Part shown: piece by piece, positions 1 to 6,359 of the stretch
How the letters are laid out: every line of letters begins with the position of its first letter
Numbering within the stretch: position 1 is the stretch's first letter
Origin: Pseudomonadota bacterium
Lineage (GTDB): Bacteria > Pseudomonadota > Alphaproteobacteria > Rhizobiales > Afifellaceae
Reading direction: 5' to 3'
Assembly (NCBI GenBank): GCA_023417735.1
Contig: JAEZEK010000253.1
Location: 1 to 6,745 of the forward strand
Length of the DNA stretch: 6,745 bases
Position numbers and translations under genes: made by a program
Notes under the pieces: model-generated
Told to the model about the DNA's origin: nothing
Databases searched by the model: none
Seen by the model: only the letters and a program-made list of their open reading frames with translations

Positions 1-305
1 ACGTCACCGCCCATGCGGAGATGCTGGTGATCCGGGAAGCCTCGCGCTCGCTCGGGGCCGAGCGGCTCGCGGGCTGCGATCTCTACGTCACGCTCGAGCC
101 CTGCGCGATGTGCGCGGCGGCGATCGCCTTCGCCCGGATCAGGCGGCTCTATTTCGGGGCGGGCGACCCGAAAGGCGGCGCCGTCGAGCATGGGGTCCGC
201 TTCTATGCGGACCCGACCTGCCATCACCGGCCCGAGGTCTATTCCGGCATCGGGGAGCGTGAAGCGGGGCGGCTCCTGAAGGCCTTCTTCGCCGAGCGGC
301 GCTGA
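1..305 (+). CDS. tadA: tRNA-specific adenosine deaminase TadA, 5' end cut off by the window
   Basis: TadA deaminates adenosine 34 to inosine in the tRNA-Arg(ACG) anticodon in the cytoplasm, which lets one tRNA read several Arg codons. The readable frame begins at base 3 and gives 100 residues before TGA at 303-305; the first part of the gene lies outside the window. The zinc/catalytic motif HAE is at bases 12-20 (zinc ligand His, proton-shuttle Glu), and the PCxxC zinc motif (PCAMC) is at bases 99-113. The tail is typical of bacterial TadA: GDPKGGAVEHG, then TCHHRPEVY, then a Leu/Phe-rich helix ending in RR. The ATG at 21 is internal, after HAE, and is not the start. The gene converges on the patatin gene with only 3 bases between stop codons. 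A related guanine or cytosine deaminase is possible but less likely given this C-terminus. Confidence 0.93.
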   Translation, partial: VTAHAEMLVIREASRSLGAERLAGCDLYVTLEPCAMCAAAIAFARIRRLYFGAGDPKGGAVEHGVRFYADPTCHHRPEVYSGIGEREAGRLLKAFFAERR

Positions 306-313
306 GCCTCAGC
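301..313. repeat. Short dyad spanning both stop codons of the tadA/patatin junction
   Basis: The sequence GCTGA-GCC-TCAGC is a perfect 5-base inverted repeat with a 3-base loop. It contains the TGA of tadA and the TGA of the leftward patatin gene. No T-run follows on either strand, so it is not a classical intrinsic terminator. Three of the five pairs arise automatically whenever two TGA stops face each other. It could be a weak bidirectional 3' end structure or chance. Confidence 0.3.
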
Positions 314-1175
314 TCACGAGCTCCAGGCGGGGATCGGCGAAGGGGGATTCGAGCGCGTGCTCGAGCCGCCGTTTCAGGTCGTCCTTGAAGGCGCCGTTCA
401 TGGCGAGGATCGCCTCGGATTTCAGGAAATCGAGGACGAAGATGCCGTTGATCTCGGGCCGGACGAGGATGTCCGGCTGCTGGCGCAGCAGCTTCTCGGC
501 GATGATCGACTGCATCGAGATCTGCGCCGCGCCGACGACGGTCTCCAGCAGCCCGGGCTGGCGGTCGGGATCGCCGGACGGGCCGCCCGCGACGTCGCAG
601 GCGATAACCAGGTCCGAATCGGCGACGAGGTCGAACGGCAGGGGATTGCAGGCGCCGCCGTCGATCTGGATGCGGTCGTTGAGCTTCATCGGCCGGAAGA
701 TGGCGGGAATCGCGATCGAGGCGGCGATGGCCGGCCGCAGAGGCCCCGTCTCGAGCACCGATTCGGTCCAGCCGTAGAAGTCGCAGGCCACGATCTTCAG
801 CGGGATGGCGAGCTCCTCGAAGGTTTCCGGCACGCATTCGATGCCGGGCACGAAGGTCTCGATGATGAGTTCGGGGTCGAACTGCGGCGAGAGCTGCCGG
901 CCGCGCAGGAGATCGGCGATGGCGAGCGGGCGCGCGCGCCACAGCCGCGCCAGCACCTCCTTGCGCTTGCCGAAGAAGGCGCAGGCGCCCTCGCGCATGT
1001 CGCGGCCCGAGAGCCCGGCAGCATAGCCGGCGCCGACGATCGCACCGATCGAGGTGCCGGCGATGACGCTCGGCTTCACGCCGAGCTCGTCGAGCGCCTC
1101 GCAAACCAGGATGTGGGCGATCCCACGCGCGCCGCCGCCCCCCAGCGCGAGCCCTAACCGCTTGTCGGCGCCCAT
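309..1175 (-). CDS. Patatin-like phospholipase (RssA-type) family protein
   Basis: This is a predicted lipid acyl hydrolase of the bacterial patatin family, 288 residues, close to the usual size of the short single-domain members. It has the oxyanion-hole glycine loop GGGGARG at residues 12-18, the nucleophile elbow GTSIG at 40-44 (Ser42) and the second dyad residue in DGG at 172-174 (Asp172), so the Ser-Asp dyad is complete. No signal peptide or membrane span is visible, so it is probably cytoplasmic or peripheral. The start is the ATG at 1175, directly before the GADKRLGLALGGGG run and preceded by a good ribosome site (GAGGAAGGGG). The frame stays open upstream to 1952, but that part lies antisense to the kinase gene and has no patatin features. 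The gene follows the kinase gene by 71 bases on the same strand, so it may be the operon's last gene or have its own promoter. Substrate is unknown. Confidence 0.9.
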   Translation of the reverse strand: MGADKRLGLALGGGGARGIAHILVCEALDELGVKPSVIAGTSIGAIVGAGYAAGLSGRDMREGACAFFGKRKEVLARLWRARPLAIADLLRGRQLSPQFDPELIIETFVPGIECVPETFEELAIPLKIVACDFYGWTESVLETGPLRPAIAASIAIPAIFRPMKLNDRIQIDGGACNPLPFDLVADSDLVIACDVAGGPSGDPDRQPGLLETVVGAAQISMQSIIAEKLLRQQPDILVRPEINGIFVLDFLKSEAILAMNGAFKDDLKRRLEHALESPFADPRLELVS

Positions 1176-1181
1176 GATTTC

Positions 1182-1191
1182 CCCTTCCTCG
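1182..1191 (-). promoter_or_regulatory. Ribosome binding site of the patatin gene
   Basis: Read on the minus strand, a purine-rich GAGGAAGGGG run sits a few bases before the ATG at 1175. It is the strongest Shine-Dalgarno match seen in the window, and it decides the start in favour of 1175 rather than any upstream codon in the open frame. Confidence 0.6.
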
Positions 1192-1200
1192 TCAGAGGAT

Positions 1201-1216
1201 GCGGCGGACCCGCCGC
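1201..1216. repeat. GC-rich hairpin between the kinase and patatin genes
   Basis: GCGGCG-GACC-CGCCGC forms a perfect 6-base stem with a 4-base loop in the 71-base gap (1176-1246) between the kinase stop and the patatin start. No T-run follows on the minus strand, so it is not a standard terminator. It may slow transcription or protect the 3' end of the upstream message. In such GC-rich DNA a chance origin is quite possible. The rest of the gap includes the 8-base palindrome TTGATCAA at 1233-1240 and no convincing -35/-10 pair. Confidence 0.3.
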
Positions 1217-1246
1217 CGAAACAAGGGCAGTATTGATCAAGCTCCG

Positions 1247-2350
1247 TTACGGTCCGGTAACAGTGCCGGCGCGTTCGGCGAAGGACCAGGCGCGTTCGGC
1301 GAGCGGCCGGACCTGGGAGGCGGAGAGCGCGGCCCGCTCGCTCGCGGCGTTCCCGGCCCGCGCCCGCGCCGCGACGCCGGCGAGGATGGCCGCCATGCGG
1401 AAGAAGTTGAAGGCGAGGTAGACGTCGAGATGCGCGCCGACGGAGAGCCCCGTCCGCGCCTCGTAGCGGGCGACGTAGGCGGACAGGTCCGGAATGCCGA
1501 GGGCGGCGAGATCGCGGCCGGCGAGCGAGGCCGTGCCGGCGCCGCGCGCGTCGGGCGGCATGTGCCACTGCATGAGGTGATAGGTGAAGTCGGCGACGGG
1601 ATCGCCGAGCGTGGCGAGCTCCCAGTCGAGCACGGCGGCGATCCGCGGCCCGTCGGGCGCGAGGATGAGGTTGTCGAGCCGGTAGTCGCCGTGGACGATG
1701 CGCGCGGGCCCTTCCGGCGGCAGATGCTCCGGCAGCCACTCGATCAGCCGGTCCATGGCCTCGACCGGTTCGGCCAAACTCGCCTGGTACTGCTGCGACC
1801 AGCGTTTCACCTGGCGCGCGACGTAGCCCGTCGGGCGGCCGAAATCGCCGAGGCCGAGGGCTGCCGGATCGAAACCATGCAACTGCGCCAATGTCGCATT
1901 CATGGCGTCGTAGGTCGCCGCGCGCTCCTCGGTGCCGGCGCCGGGCATCCACGGCTCCCAGACGGTCCGGCCCGGAACGTGGTCCATCACGTAGAACGCC
2001 GTGCCGAGCACCGCGGCATCCTCCTCCAGCGCATGGACGCGTGCGACTGGGAAGCAGACGGCGCCAAGGGCCTCCTGGACGCGGAACTCGCGTTCGACCG
2101 CATGGGCGGAGGGAAGCAGGGCGCCCGGCGGCTTGCGGCGGAGCACGTAGCGGCCGGACGGCGCGGTGACGAGGTAGGTCGGGTTCGACTGCCCGCCGCG
2201 GAACTGGGCGATCTCCGCCGGTCCGCGATAGAGCGGCACGTGCGCGGCCATCCAGCCGTCGAGCCGGGCAGAGTCGAGCGCGAGCCGGTCGGGCACCGGC
2301 CGCGTGCCGGAGAAGGTGGCCTGGCGGTCCTCTTCCTCAGCCACCCGCAT
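1247..2350 (-). CDS. Phosphotransferase (APH fold) of the ACAD10/ACAD11 N-terminal type
   Basis: This is a predicted small-molecule kinase, 367 residues, of the aminoglycoside-phosphotransferase/choline-kinase fold (COG3173-like). Visible motifs are the nucleotide-binding stretch GGQSNPTY near residues 52-59, a basic LRRKPPG segment with Lys73 as a possible ATP-binding lysine, the catalytic-loop HGDYRLDN (His220, Asp222, Asn227) and the metal-binding DWE at 242-244 followed by ATLGDP. The RRKPPG, HGDYRLDN and DWELATLGDP pattern resembles stand-alone versions of the kinase domain found at the N-terminus of ACAD10/ACAD11, linked to 4-hydroxyacyl-CoA handling. True aminoglycoside resistance kinases match less well. 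The chosen ATG at 2350 overlaps the upstream hydrolase gene by 14 bases. A GTG two codons on (2344) and an ATG at 2395 are alternatives. No acyl-CoA dehydrogenase gene lies in the window. The substrate is unknown. Confidence 0.85.
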   Translation of the reverse strand: MRVAEEEDRQATFSGTRPVPDRLALDSARLDGWMAAHVPLYRGPAEIAQFRGGQSNPTYLVTAPSGRYVLRRKPPGALLPSAHAVEREFRVQEALGAVCFPVARVHALEEDAAVLGTAFYVMDHVPGRTVWEPWMPGAGTEERAATYDAMNATLAQLHGFDPAALGLGDFGRPTGYVARQVKRWSQQYQASLAEPVEAMDRLIEWLPEHLPPEGPARIVHGDYRLDNLILAPDGPRIAAVLDWELATLGDPVADFTYHLMQWHMPPDARGAGTASLAGRDLAALGIPDLSAYVARYEARTGLSVGAHLDVYLAFNFFRMAAILAGVAARARAGNAASERAALSASQVRPLAERAWSFAERAGTVTGP

Positions 2351-3254
2351 CCCCGGCCAGGAAATCGAGGAGCGCGGCGGCGGTGGCTTCCGCATTCTCC
2401 TCCTGGGGGAAATGGCCGCTCACCACGGGGGAGACCGTCACCGTCTCGGCCCATTCGCGCCAGATGCCGGCCACGTCGCCGGTCGCCGCCGGGAACCCGT
2501 CGCCGCCATGAACGACATGAAGCGGGCAGGCGATCCGCCGGCCGGCGTGGCAGTCCGCCTTGTCGGCCTCGTAATCGCAGGTCGCGCCGGCGCGATAGTC
2601 CTCGCACATCGCGTGGATGCGCGCCGGATCCTCGAAAACCGCGCGGTAATGCGGGAGAGCGTCCGGATCGAAGGACGAGAGGTCCCTGGAGCGCGTCCAG
2701 CTCGCGAGCGTGTGGTCGCAGAAATGGTAGCCGGCCGCGCCGGCGAGCAGGCGTTCGGGGAACGGCTCGGGCTGAGCGAGGAAGGCCCAGTGATAGGCCT
2801 TCAGCGCCAGCGTCCTGGAGAAGCGCTCCCACATGACGAAGGTCGGCACGATCTCGACGGCCGCGAGGCGCGTGAGCACGTCCGGGCTGTCGAGCGCGAG
2901 CCTGTACCCGACGCGGCCGCCCCTGTCGTGACCGACGAGCGCGAAACGCTCGTGCCCGAGTGCGCGCATCACCTCGACCACGTCCCGCGCCATCACCCGC
3001 TTGGAATAGCCGCGGTGATCCGGCCCGGCAGGCGGACAGCTGCTTGCGCCGTAGCCGCGGAGGTCGGGGATCACCAGCGTGAAGCGGTCGGCGAGACGCG
3101 GCGCGACGCGGTGCCAGGCGACGTGCGTCTGCGGGAATCCGTGGAGGAGCACGACGGGCGGGCCCGAGCCGCCGGTCCGCAGGAAGATCGCGGCCTCGCC
3201 CGTATCGACGATCCGGCGCTCGAAGCCGGGAAAGAGGTCGGCCCCCTCAGGCAC
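2337..3254 (-). CDS. Alpha/beta hydrolase, haloacetate (fluoroacetate) dehalogenase-like
   Basis: A 305-residue cytoplasmic alpha/beta hydrolase of the fluoroacetate dehalogenase group, which replaces the halogen of a haloacetate with hydroxyl through an Asp ester intermediate. The N-terminal ADLFPGF, the oxyanion-side [15 protein letters not shown] and the elbow GHDRGGR fit this group. Nucleophile Asp110, carboxylate-binding Arg111 and Arg114, halide-pocket His155, Trp156 and Tyr220, and catalytic His281 (in SGHFPQEE) all align with my memory of the Rhodopseudomonas palustris enzyme. The catalytic acid position, Asp134 there, is Glu134 here (codon GAG, bases 2853-2855). The start is GTG at 3254, giving an 8-base overlap with the purD stop and implying translational coupling; a GGGAG run lies just upstream. 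The next gene overlaps its end by 14 bases. Activity on haloacetates is inference; an epoxide hydrolase is less likely because the lid tyrosines of that family were not recognised. Confidence 0.86.
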   Translation of the reverse strand: MPEGADLFPGFERRIVDTGEAAIFLRTGGSGPPVVLLHGFPQTHVAWHRVAPRLADRFTLVIPDLRGYGASSCPPAGPDHRGYSKRVMARDVVEVMRALGHERFALVGHDRGGRVGYRLALDSPDVLTRLAAVEIVPTFVMWERFSRTLALKAYHWAFLAQPEPFPERLLAGAAGYHFCDHTLASWTRSRDLSSFDPDALPHYRAVFEDPARIHAMCEDYRAGATCDYEADKADCHAGRRIACPLHVVHGGDGFPAATGDVAGIWREWAETVTVSPVVSGHFPQEENAEATAAALLDFLAGDAGG

Positions 3255-4524
3255 GCGTCCCGCGCTCCCGCGCTAACGCGCGCCATCCGATGTCGCGCCG
3301 GCAGAAGCCCTCCGGCCAATCGACTAGGTCGACCGCCTGGTAGGCGCGCGCCTGCGCTTCCGCGACGGTGTGGCCGCGCGCCGTCACGTTGAGGACGCGC
3401 CCGCCCGACGCGAGCACGCGCTCGCCGTCGCGCTTCGTCCCGGCATGGAAGATCTCGACGCCCTCGACCGCCGCCGCCCCGTCGAGGCCCCTGATCTCGC
3501 TGCCGGTGGCGTAGCCGCCCGGATAGCCGCGCGCGGCGAGCACCACGGTCAGCGCCGGGTCGCCGTGCCAGCGGATGCTGGTGCGGTCGAGCTCGCCGTC
3601 GACGGTCGCGTTCATCAGCGTCAGGAGGTCGTCCTTCAGCCGCATCATCAGCACCTGGCATTCCGGGTCGCCGAAGCGGACGTTGTACTCGATGAGCTTC
3701 GGCCCGCCGGGGCCGATCATCAAGCCCGCATAGAGAACGCCGCGATAGGGGATGCCGCGCGCAGCGAGCGCATCGACGGTCGGCCGGACGATCCGGGCCA
3801 TGGTCTCCTCGATCAGGGCGGGCGTCATCACCGGTGCGGGCGAGTAGGCGCCCATGCCGCCGGTGTTCGGCCCTTCGTCGCCGTCGAAGGCGCGCTTGTG
3901 GTCCTGCGCGGTCGCGAGCGGGACCACCGTCTTGCCGTCCGAAAGCGCGAAGAAGCTCGCCTCCTCGCCTTCGAGAAAGTCCTCGATCACGAGCGAGCCC
4001 CCGCCCGGCGCGGCGAAGACGGCATTCACGGCGGCGGCCGCCTCGGCGCGGTCGAGCGCCACCGTCACGCCCTTGCCCGCGGCCAGGCCGTCCGCTTTGA
4101 CCACGATCGGGAGCGGCCGGCCCTCCAGATAGGCGAGGGCGGGTTCCCGCTCGGAGAAGGAAGCGTAGTCGGCGGTGGGGATGCCCGCCTCGCGGCAGAG
4201 GTCCTTGGTGAAGGCCTTGGAGCCCTCGAGCTGCGCCGCCGCACGGCTCGGCCCGAACGCGCGGATGCCGGAAGCCGCGAGATCGTCCACGAGGCCGGCG
4301 ACCAGCGGCACCTCCGGTCCGACGACGACAAGATCGATCGCCTCGTCGCGGCAGAACGTGGCGACCGCCGGGTGGTCGGCGACGTCGAGGGCGACGCATT
4401 CGGCGAGCGCGCAGATCCCGCCATTGCCGGGCGCGGCGTAGAGCTTGGTCAGGAGCGGGGAGGCCGAGAGCGCCCAGGCGAGCGCGTGCTCCCGTCCGCC
4501 CGACCCGATGAGTAGCACGCGCAT
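3247..4524 (-). CDS. purD: Phosphoribosylamine--glycine ligase (GAR synthetase)
   Basis: PurD joins glycine to 5-phosphoribosylamine using ATP, the second step of de novo purine synthesis, in the cytoplasm. The protein is 425 residues, near the usual length of about 425-430. Visible landmarks are the N-terminal GSGGREHA (residues 7-14), [11 protein letters not shown] of the ATP-grasp domain (143-153), FLEGEE (183-188), [22 protein letters not shown] (from 208) and the family signature RFGDPECQ (283-290) with metal-binding Glu and Asn around 279-288, then the C-terminal domain. The start is ATG at 4524, beginning [10 protein letters not shown] as in homologues. An ATG 42 bases upstream (4566) would add an unconserved Arg/Gly-rich leader and was rejected. 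It is the first gene of the leftward block and overlaps the hydrolase gene by 8 bases. No purine riboswitch or PurR-like box was recognised upstream. Confidence 0.97.
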   Translation of the reverse strand: MRVLLIGSGGREHALAWALSASPLLTKLYAAPGNGGICALAECVALDVADHPAVATFCRDEAIDLVVVGPEVPLVAGLVDDLAASGIRAFGPSRAAAQLEGSKAFTKDLCREAGIPTADYASFSEREPALAYLEGRPLPIVVKADGLAAGKGVTVALDRAEAAAAVNAVFAAPGGGSLVIEDFLEGEEASFFALSDGKTVVPLATAQDHKRAFDGDEGPNTGGMGAYSPAPVMTPALIEETMARIVRPTVDALAARGIPYRGVLYAGLMIGPGGPKLIEYNVRFGDPECQVLMMRLKDDLLTLMNATVDGELDRTSIRWHGDPALTVVLAARGYPGGYATGSEIRGLDGAAAVEGVEIFHAGTKRDGERVLASGGRVLNVTARGHTVAEAQARAYQAVDLVDWPEGFCRRDIGWRALARERGTRA

Positions 4525-4556
4525 GATCCGTCCCGTCCGCCCGCCTCGAGAACGGT

Positions 4557-4584
4557 CGATTACCACGAGCGGGCAGGGTTACAA
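4557..4584 (-). promoter_or_regulatory. Weak candidate promoter for the purD operon
   Basis: On the minus strand, TTGTAA (4584-4579) and TAATCG (4562-4557) are separated by 16 bases and lie about 33 bases before the purD ATG. The -35 element matches TTGACA at four of six positions; the -10 element is poor. The placement is right and this is one of the few AT-richer patches in the gap, but the match alone is not convincing. Confidence 0.2.
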
Positions 4585-4620
4585 GCACGCAGGGCCGGTG
4601 GCGGAGGGCAGGGGGCATCG

Positions 4621-4640
4621 GCCGCCGTCGGGTCGGCGGC
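4621..4640. repeat. Inverted repeat in the purD-ubiA divergent gap
   Basis: GCCGCCG-TCGGGT-CGGCGGC is a perfect 7-base inverted repeat with a 6-base loop. It lies about 100 bases before the purD start and 64 bases before the ubiA start. No T-run follows on either side. It could be an operator for a dimeric regulator or an RNA hairpin in one leader. The base composition makes such stems fairly easy to get by chance. Nothing else recognisable was seen in 4525-4703 apart from the weak promoter candidate. Confidence 0.35.
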
Positions 4641-4703
4641 TCTCCGGCTCCTCGGACACGTTGCAGCCTTGACCCGGCGGCTGCTTCGCGCGAGCACTTC
4701 GCA

Positions 4704-5636
4704 ATGACAGCCCGCGCGGACAGCCTTCCCGATGCCGCTCCCCGCAACTGGGTTGACCGGCATGCGCCCGACTGGCTGAAGCCTTATGCCAGGCTCGCCC
4801 GCTGGGACCGGCCGATCGGGTGGTGGCTCCTGCTCTGGCCGTGCTGGTGGTCGGCGGCGCTCGCCGCGATCGCGGCCGGCAGGAGCTTTCCCGTCCTCTG
4901 GCACCTCGCCCTCTTCCTCGTCGGCGCGATCGCCATGCGCGGCGCCGGCTGCACCTACAACGACTTCATCGACCGCGACCTCGACGCGCAGGTGGCGCGG
5001 ACGCGGATGCGGCCGATCGCGTCAGGCGCCGTGAGCCCGCGACAGGCGGCCGTGTTTCTCGTGCTCCAGGCGCTGGTCGGCCTCTTCGTCCTCCTGCAGT
5101 TCAACGCCTTCACGATCTGGCTCGGCCTCGCCTCGCTCCTGGTGGTCGCCTTCTACCCCTTCGCCAAGCGGGTGACGGACTGGCCGCAGGTCGTGCTCGG
5201 CTTCGCCTTCTCCTGGGGCGCGCTGATGGGCTGGGCGGCGCTCTTCGGCGGGCTCGGCCTCGCGCCCCTGGCGCTCTATGCCGGGGCGATCGCCTGGACG
5301 ATCGGCTACGACACGATCTACGCGCTGCAGGACCGCGAGGACGACGCCGTGGTCGGCGTGCGGTCGACGGCGCGGCTCTTCGGCGGCCGGGCACGGCTCG
5401 GGATCGCCCTCTTCTTCGGGCTCGCGCTCCTGCTCTTCGGCGTGGCGTTCGTGGCGGCGGATGCCGGCATCTTCGCGTTCGGGGGCCTTGCGGCCGCGGC
5501 GGCGCACTTCGCCTGGCAGGTGGCGACGCTCGATCCCCGCGACACCGCGAGCGCGCTGCGCCGGTTCAAGGCGAACAGCACGACGGGCTGGATCCTCTTC
5601 GTCGGGCTCCTGCTCGACGCCGCCTTGCGGTTCTGA
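4704..5636 (+). CDS. ubiA: 4-hydroxybenzoate polyprenyltransferase
   Basis: UbiA transfers a polyprenyl chain from its diphosphate to position 3 of 4-hydroxybenzoate, the first membrane step of ubiquinone synthesis, in the inner membrane. The protein is 310 residues. The first Asp-rich motif is NDFIDRDLD at 86-94 (Asp87, Asp90, Asp94), followed by ARTRMRPIASG. The second is DTIYALQDREDD at 203-214 (Asp203, Asp210, Asp214), followed by VGVRSTARLFG. Both bind the magnesium diphosphate. About eight or nine hydrophobic segments are visible, including 63-80, 116-135, 138-151, 232-251 and 296-308. The N-terminal WLKPYARLARWDRPIGWWLLLWPCWW is characteristic of proteobacterial UbiA. The ATG at 4704 gives a normal N-terminus, although no clear Shine-Dalgarno precedes it. 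It is divergent from purD and converges on the DUF6101-like gene with a 6-base gap. Other UbiA-superfamily enzymes (heme O or chlorophyll synthase) fit less well. Confidence 0.95.
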   Translation: MTARADSLPDAAPRNWVDRHAPDWLKPYARLARWDRPIGWWLLLWPCWWSAALAAIAAGRSFPVLWHLALFLVGAIAMRGAGCTYNDFIDRDLDAQVARTRMRPIASGAVSPRQAAVFLVLQALVGLFVLLQFNAFTIWLGLASLLVVAFYPFAKRVTDWPQVVLGFAFSWGALMGWAALFGGLGLAPLALYAGAIAWTIGYDTIYALQDREDDAVVGVRSTARLFGGRARLGIALFFGLALLLFGVAFVAADAGIFAFGGLAAAAAHFAWQVATLDPRDTASALRRFKANSTTGWILFVGLLLDAALRF

Positions 5637-5646
5637 GCGGTCTCAG
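5633..5646. repeat. Short dyad spanning both stop codons of the ubiA/DUF6101 junction
   Basis: CTGAG-CGGT-CTCAG is a perfect 5-base inverted repeat with a 4-base loop. It contains the TGA of ubiA and the TGA of the leftward gene. No T-run follows, so factor-independent termination is doubtful. Three base pairs follow automatically from two facing TGA codons. Confidence 0.3.
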
Positions 5647-6179
5647 GGCCGGGCGATGATCTCGCGCCCGCTCATGGGGGGCGCGAGCGGCGCGCCGCCG
5701 ACGCGGCGGCGGGCCAGGAAGCGCGGCCGGGGACGGAGCCTGGTCCGCCTCCCCTCCGGCGTGGCGGCCCAGGAGGCCGGGCGAAGGAGCTGCGTCTCGA
5801 AGCTGCCGTCGGGCGCCAGAATCACCACCGGCAGGTTCAGATCGGCGGCGATGCGGTCCCGCACGGCGATCGCTTCCTCGCGGTCCGCACCGTCGCCCAC
5901 GTCGAGCGTCAGGCCGGGGTCGCGGTGGAGCATGCGCACGCGATAGCCGGTCTCGGCCTCGACGGCGGCGATGCCGTGGAAGGCCGACGCCGCGACCCTG
6001 ATCAGGCACGGCAGGCCCGCGATGCGGCGCGACAGCATCACCGAGCGGCGGTCGGCCACGGCCGTGAACGGCGCATCGTCGCCGGCGCGGCCGGCAAAGC
6101 GCAGAGAAGGCAAGGAAGCGAGCCGCCCGACGGGGCGACCCGCGCCTTCGAAACCCCTGTCCAGTTCTGATCGACGCAT
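5643..6179 (-). CDS. DUF6101-like protein of unknown function
   Basis: A 178-residue protein that resembles the DUF6101 family of Hyphomicrobiales, as I recall it: a central stretch with RRSVMLSRRIAGLPCLIRV and FHGIAAV (about residues 43-74), then MLHRDPGLTLDVGDG (about 82-96), a segment with RIAADLNLPVVILAPDGSFE, and a strongly basic tail with RRTRLRPRPRFLARRR (about 147-162). Function is unknown. No signal peptide, membrane span or catalytic motif is evident. The HRDPGL motif followed by a basic, Arg-rich tail could suit nucleic-acid or acidic-surface binding, but this is inference. The start ATG at 6179 has a purine-rich GAGAGACAGAG stretch before it. A longer start at 6377 would cross the divergent gap and run into the next gene's start, so it is less likely. 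It lies tail to tail with ubiA. Confidence 0.75.
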   Translation of the reverse strand: MRRSELDRGFEGAGRPVGRLASLPSLRFAGRAGDDAPFTAVADRRSVMLSRRIAGLPCLIRVAASAFHGIAAVEAETGYRVRMLHRDPGLTLDVGDGADREEAIAVRDRIAADLNLPVVILAPDGSFETQLLRPASWAATPEGRRTRLRPRPRFLARRRVGGAPLAPPMSGREIIARP

Positions 6180-6359
6180 CGTGCTCTGTCTCTCGAAGCC
6201 GTTCGGCTCTCCGTTGGAAGAGACTAGACGCCAATCCGTCTGAGACTGCTTAAACGGTTTGGTTAAGGGATGGTTTGCGCCGGAACAGGGTAACGGGGTG
6301 CTGAATTGACGGCTCGATGCTGGCGTTTTCGCACTGCGATCACCATATTGCAGAGCAAC
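6180..6359. promoter_or_regulatory. Divergent intergenic region between the DUF6101-like gene and the CysQ-like gene
   Basis: This 180-base gap is clearly more AT-rich than the rest of the window, especially at 6225-6270 and 6300-6350, as expected of promoters firing both ways. It holds the inverted pair CTTAA/TTAAG at 6249-6253 and 6263-6267 with a 9-base spacer, and TTGACG at 6306-6311 as a possible rightward -35 without a good -10 partner. A CATATT at 6344-6349 is too close to the start to be placed with confidence. Confidence 0.4.

Noticed and set aside
1233..1240. TTGATCAA palindrome as an Fnr-type site
   Set aside because: An Fnr site is TTGAT-N4-ATCAA; here the half sites overlap with no spacer, so it is only a restriction-like palindrome.
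1176..1952. In-frame upstream extension of the patatin gene (open to 1952)
   Set aside because: It lies within the kinase gene in another frame on the same strand, is Arg/Pro-rich low-complexity translation, and a strong ribosome site plus the family N-terminus mark 1175 as the start.
1199..2836. 545-codon open frame on the plus strand
   Set aside because: It is antisense to the kinase and hydrolase genes, Arg/Gly/Pro-rich with no family motifs; long open antisense frames are expected in DNA of this GC content.
4669..4674. TTGACC as the -35 element of ubiA
   Set aside because: It is only 30 bases before the ATG, and the bases 17 downstream (GAGCAC) do not resemble a -10 element.
3071..4747. 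558-codon open frame on the minus strand
   Set aside because: It is a shifted frame of purD and the hydrolase gene, dominated by Arg, Ala and Gly; the real frames carry complete family signatures.
4560..4904. Small minus-strand open frame upstream of purD
   Set aside because: Two thirds of it is antisense to ubiA, and the peptide is Pro/Arg-rich without recognisable motifs.
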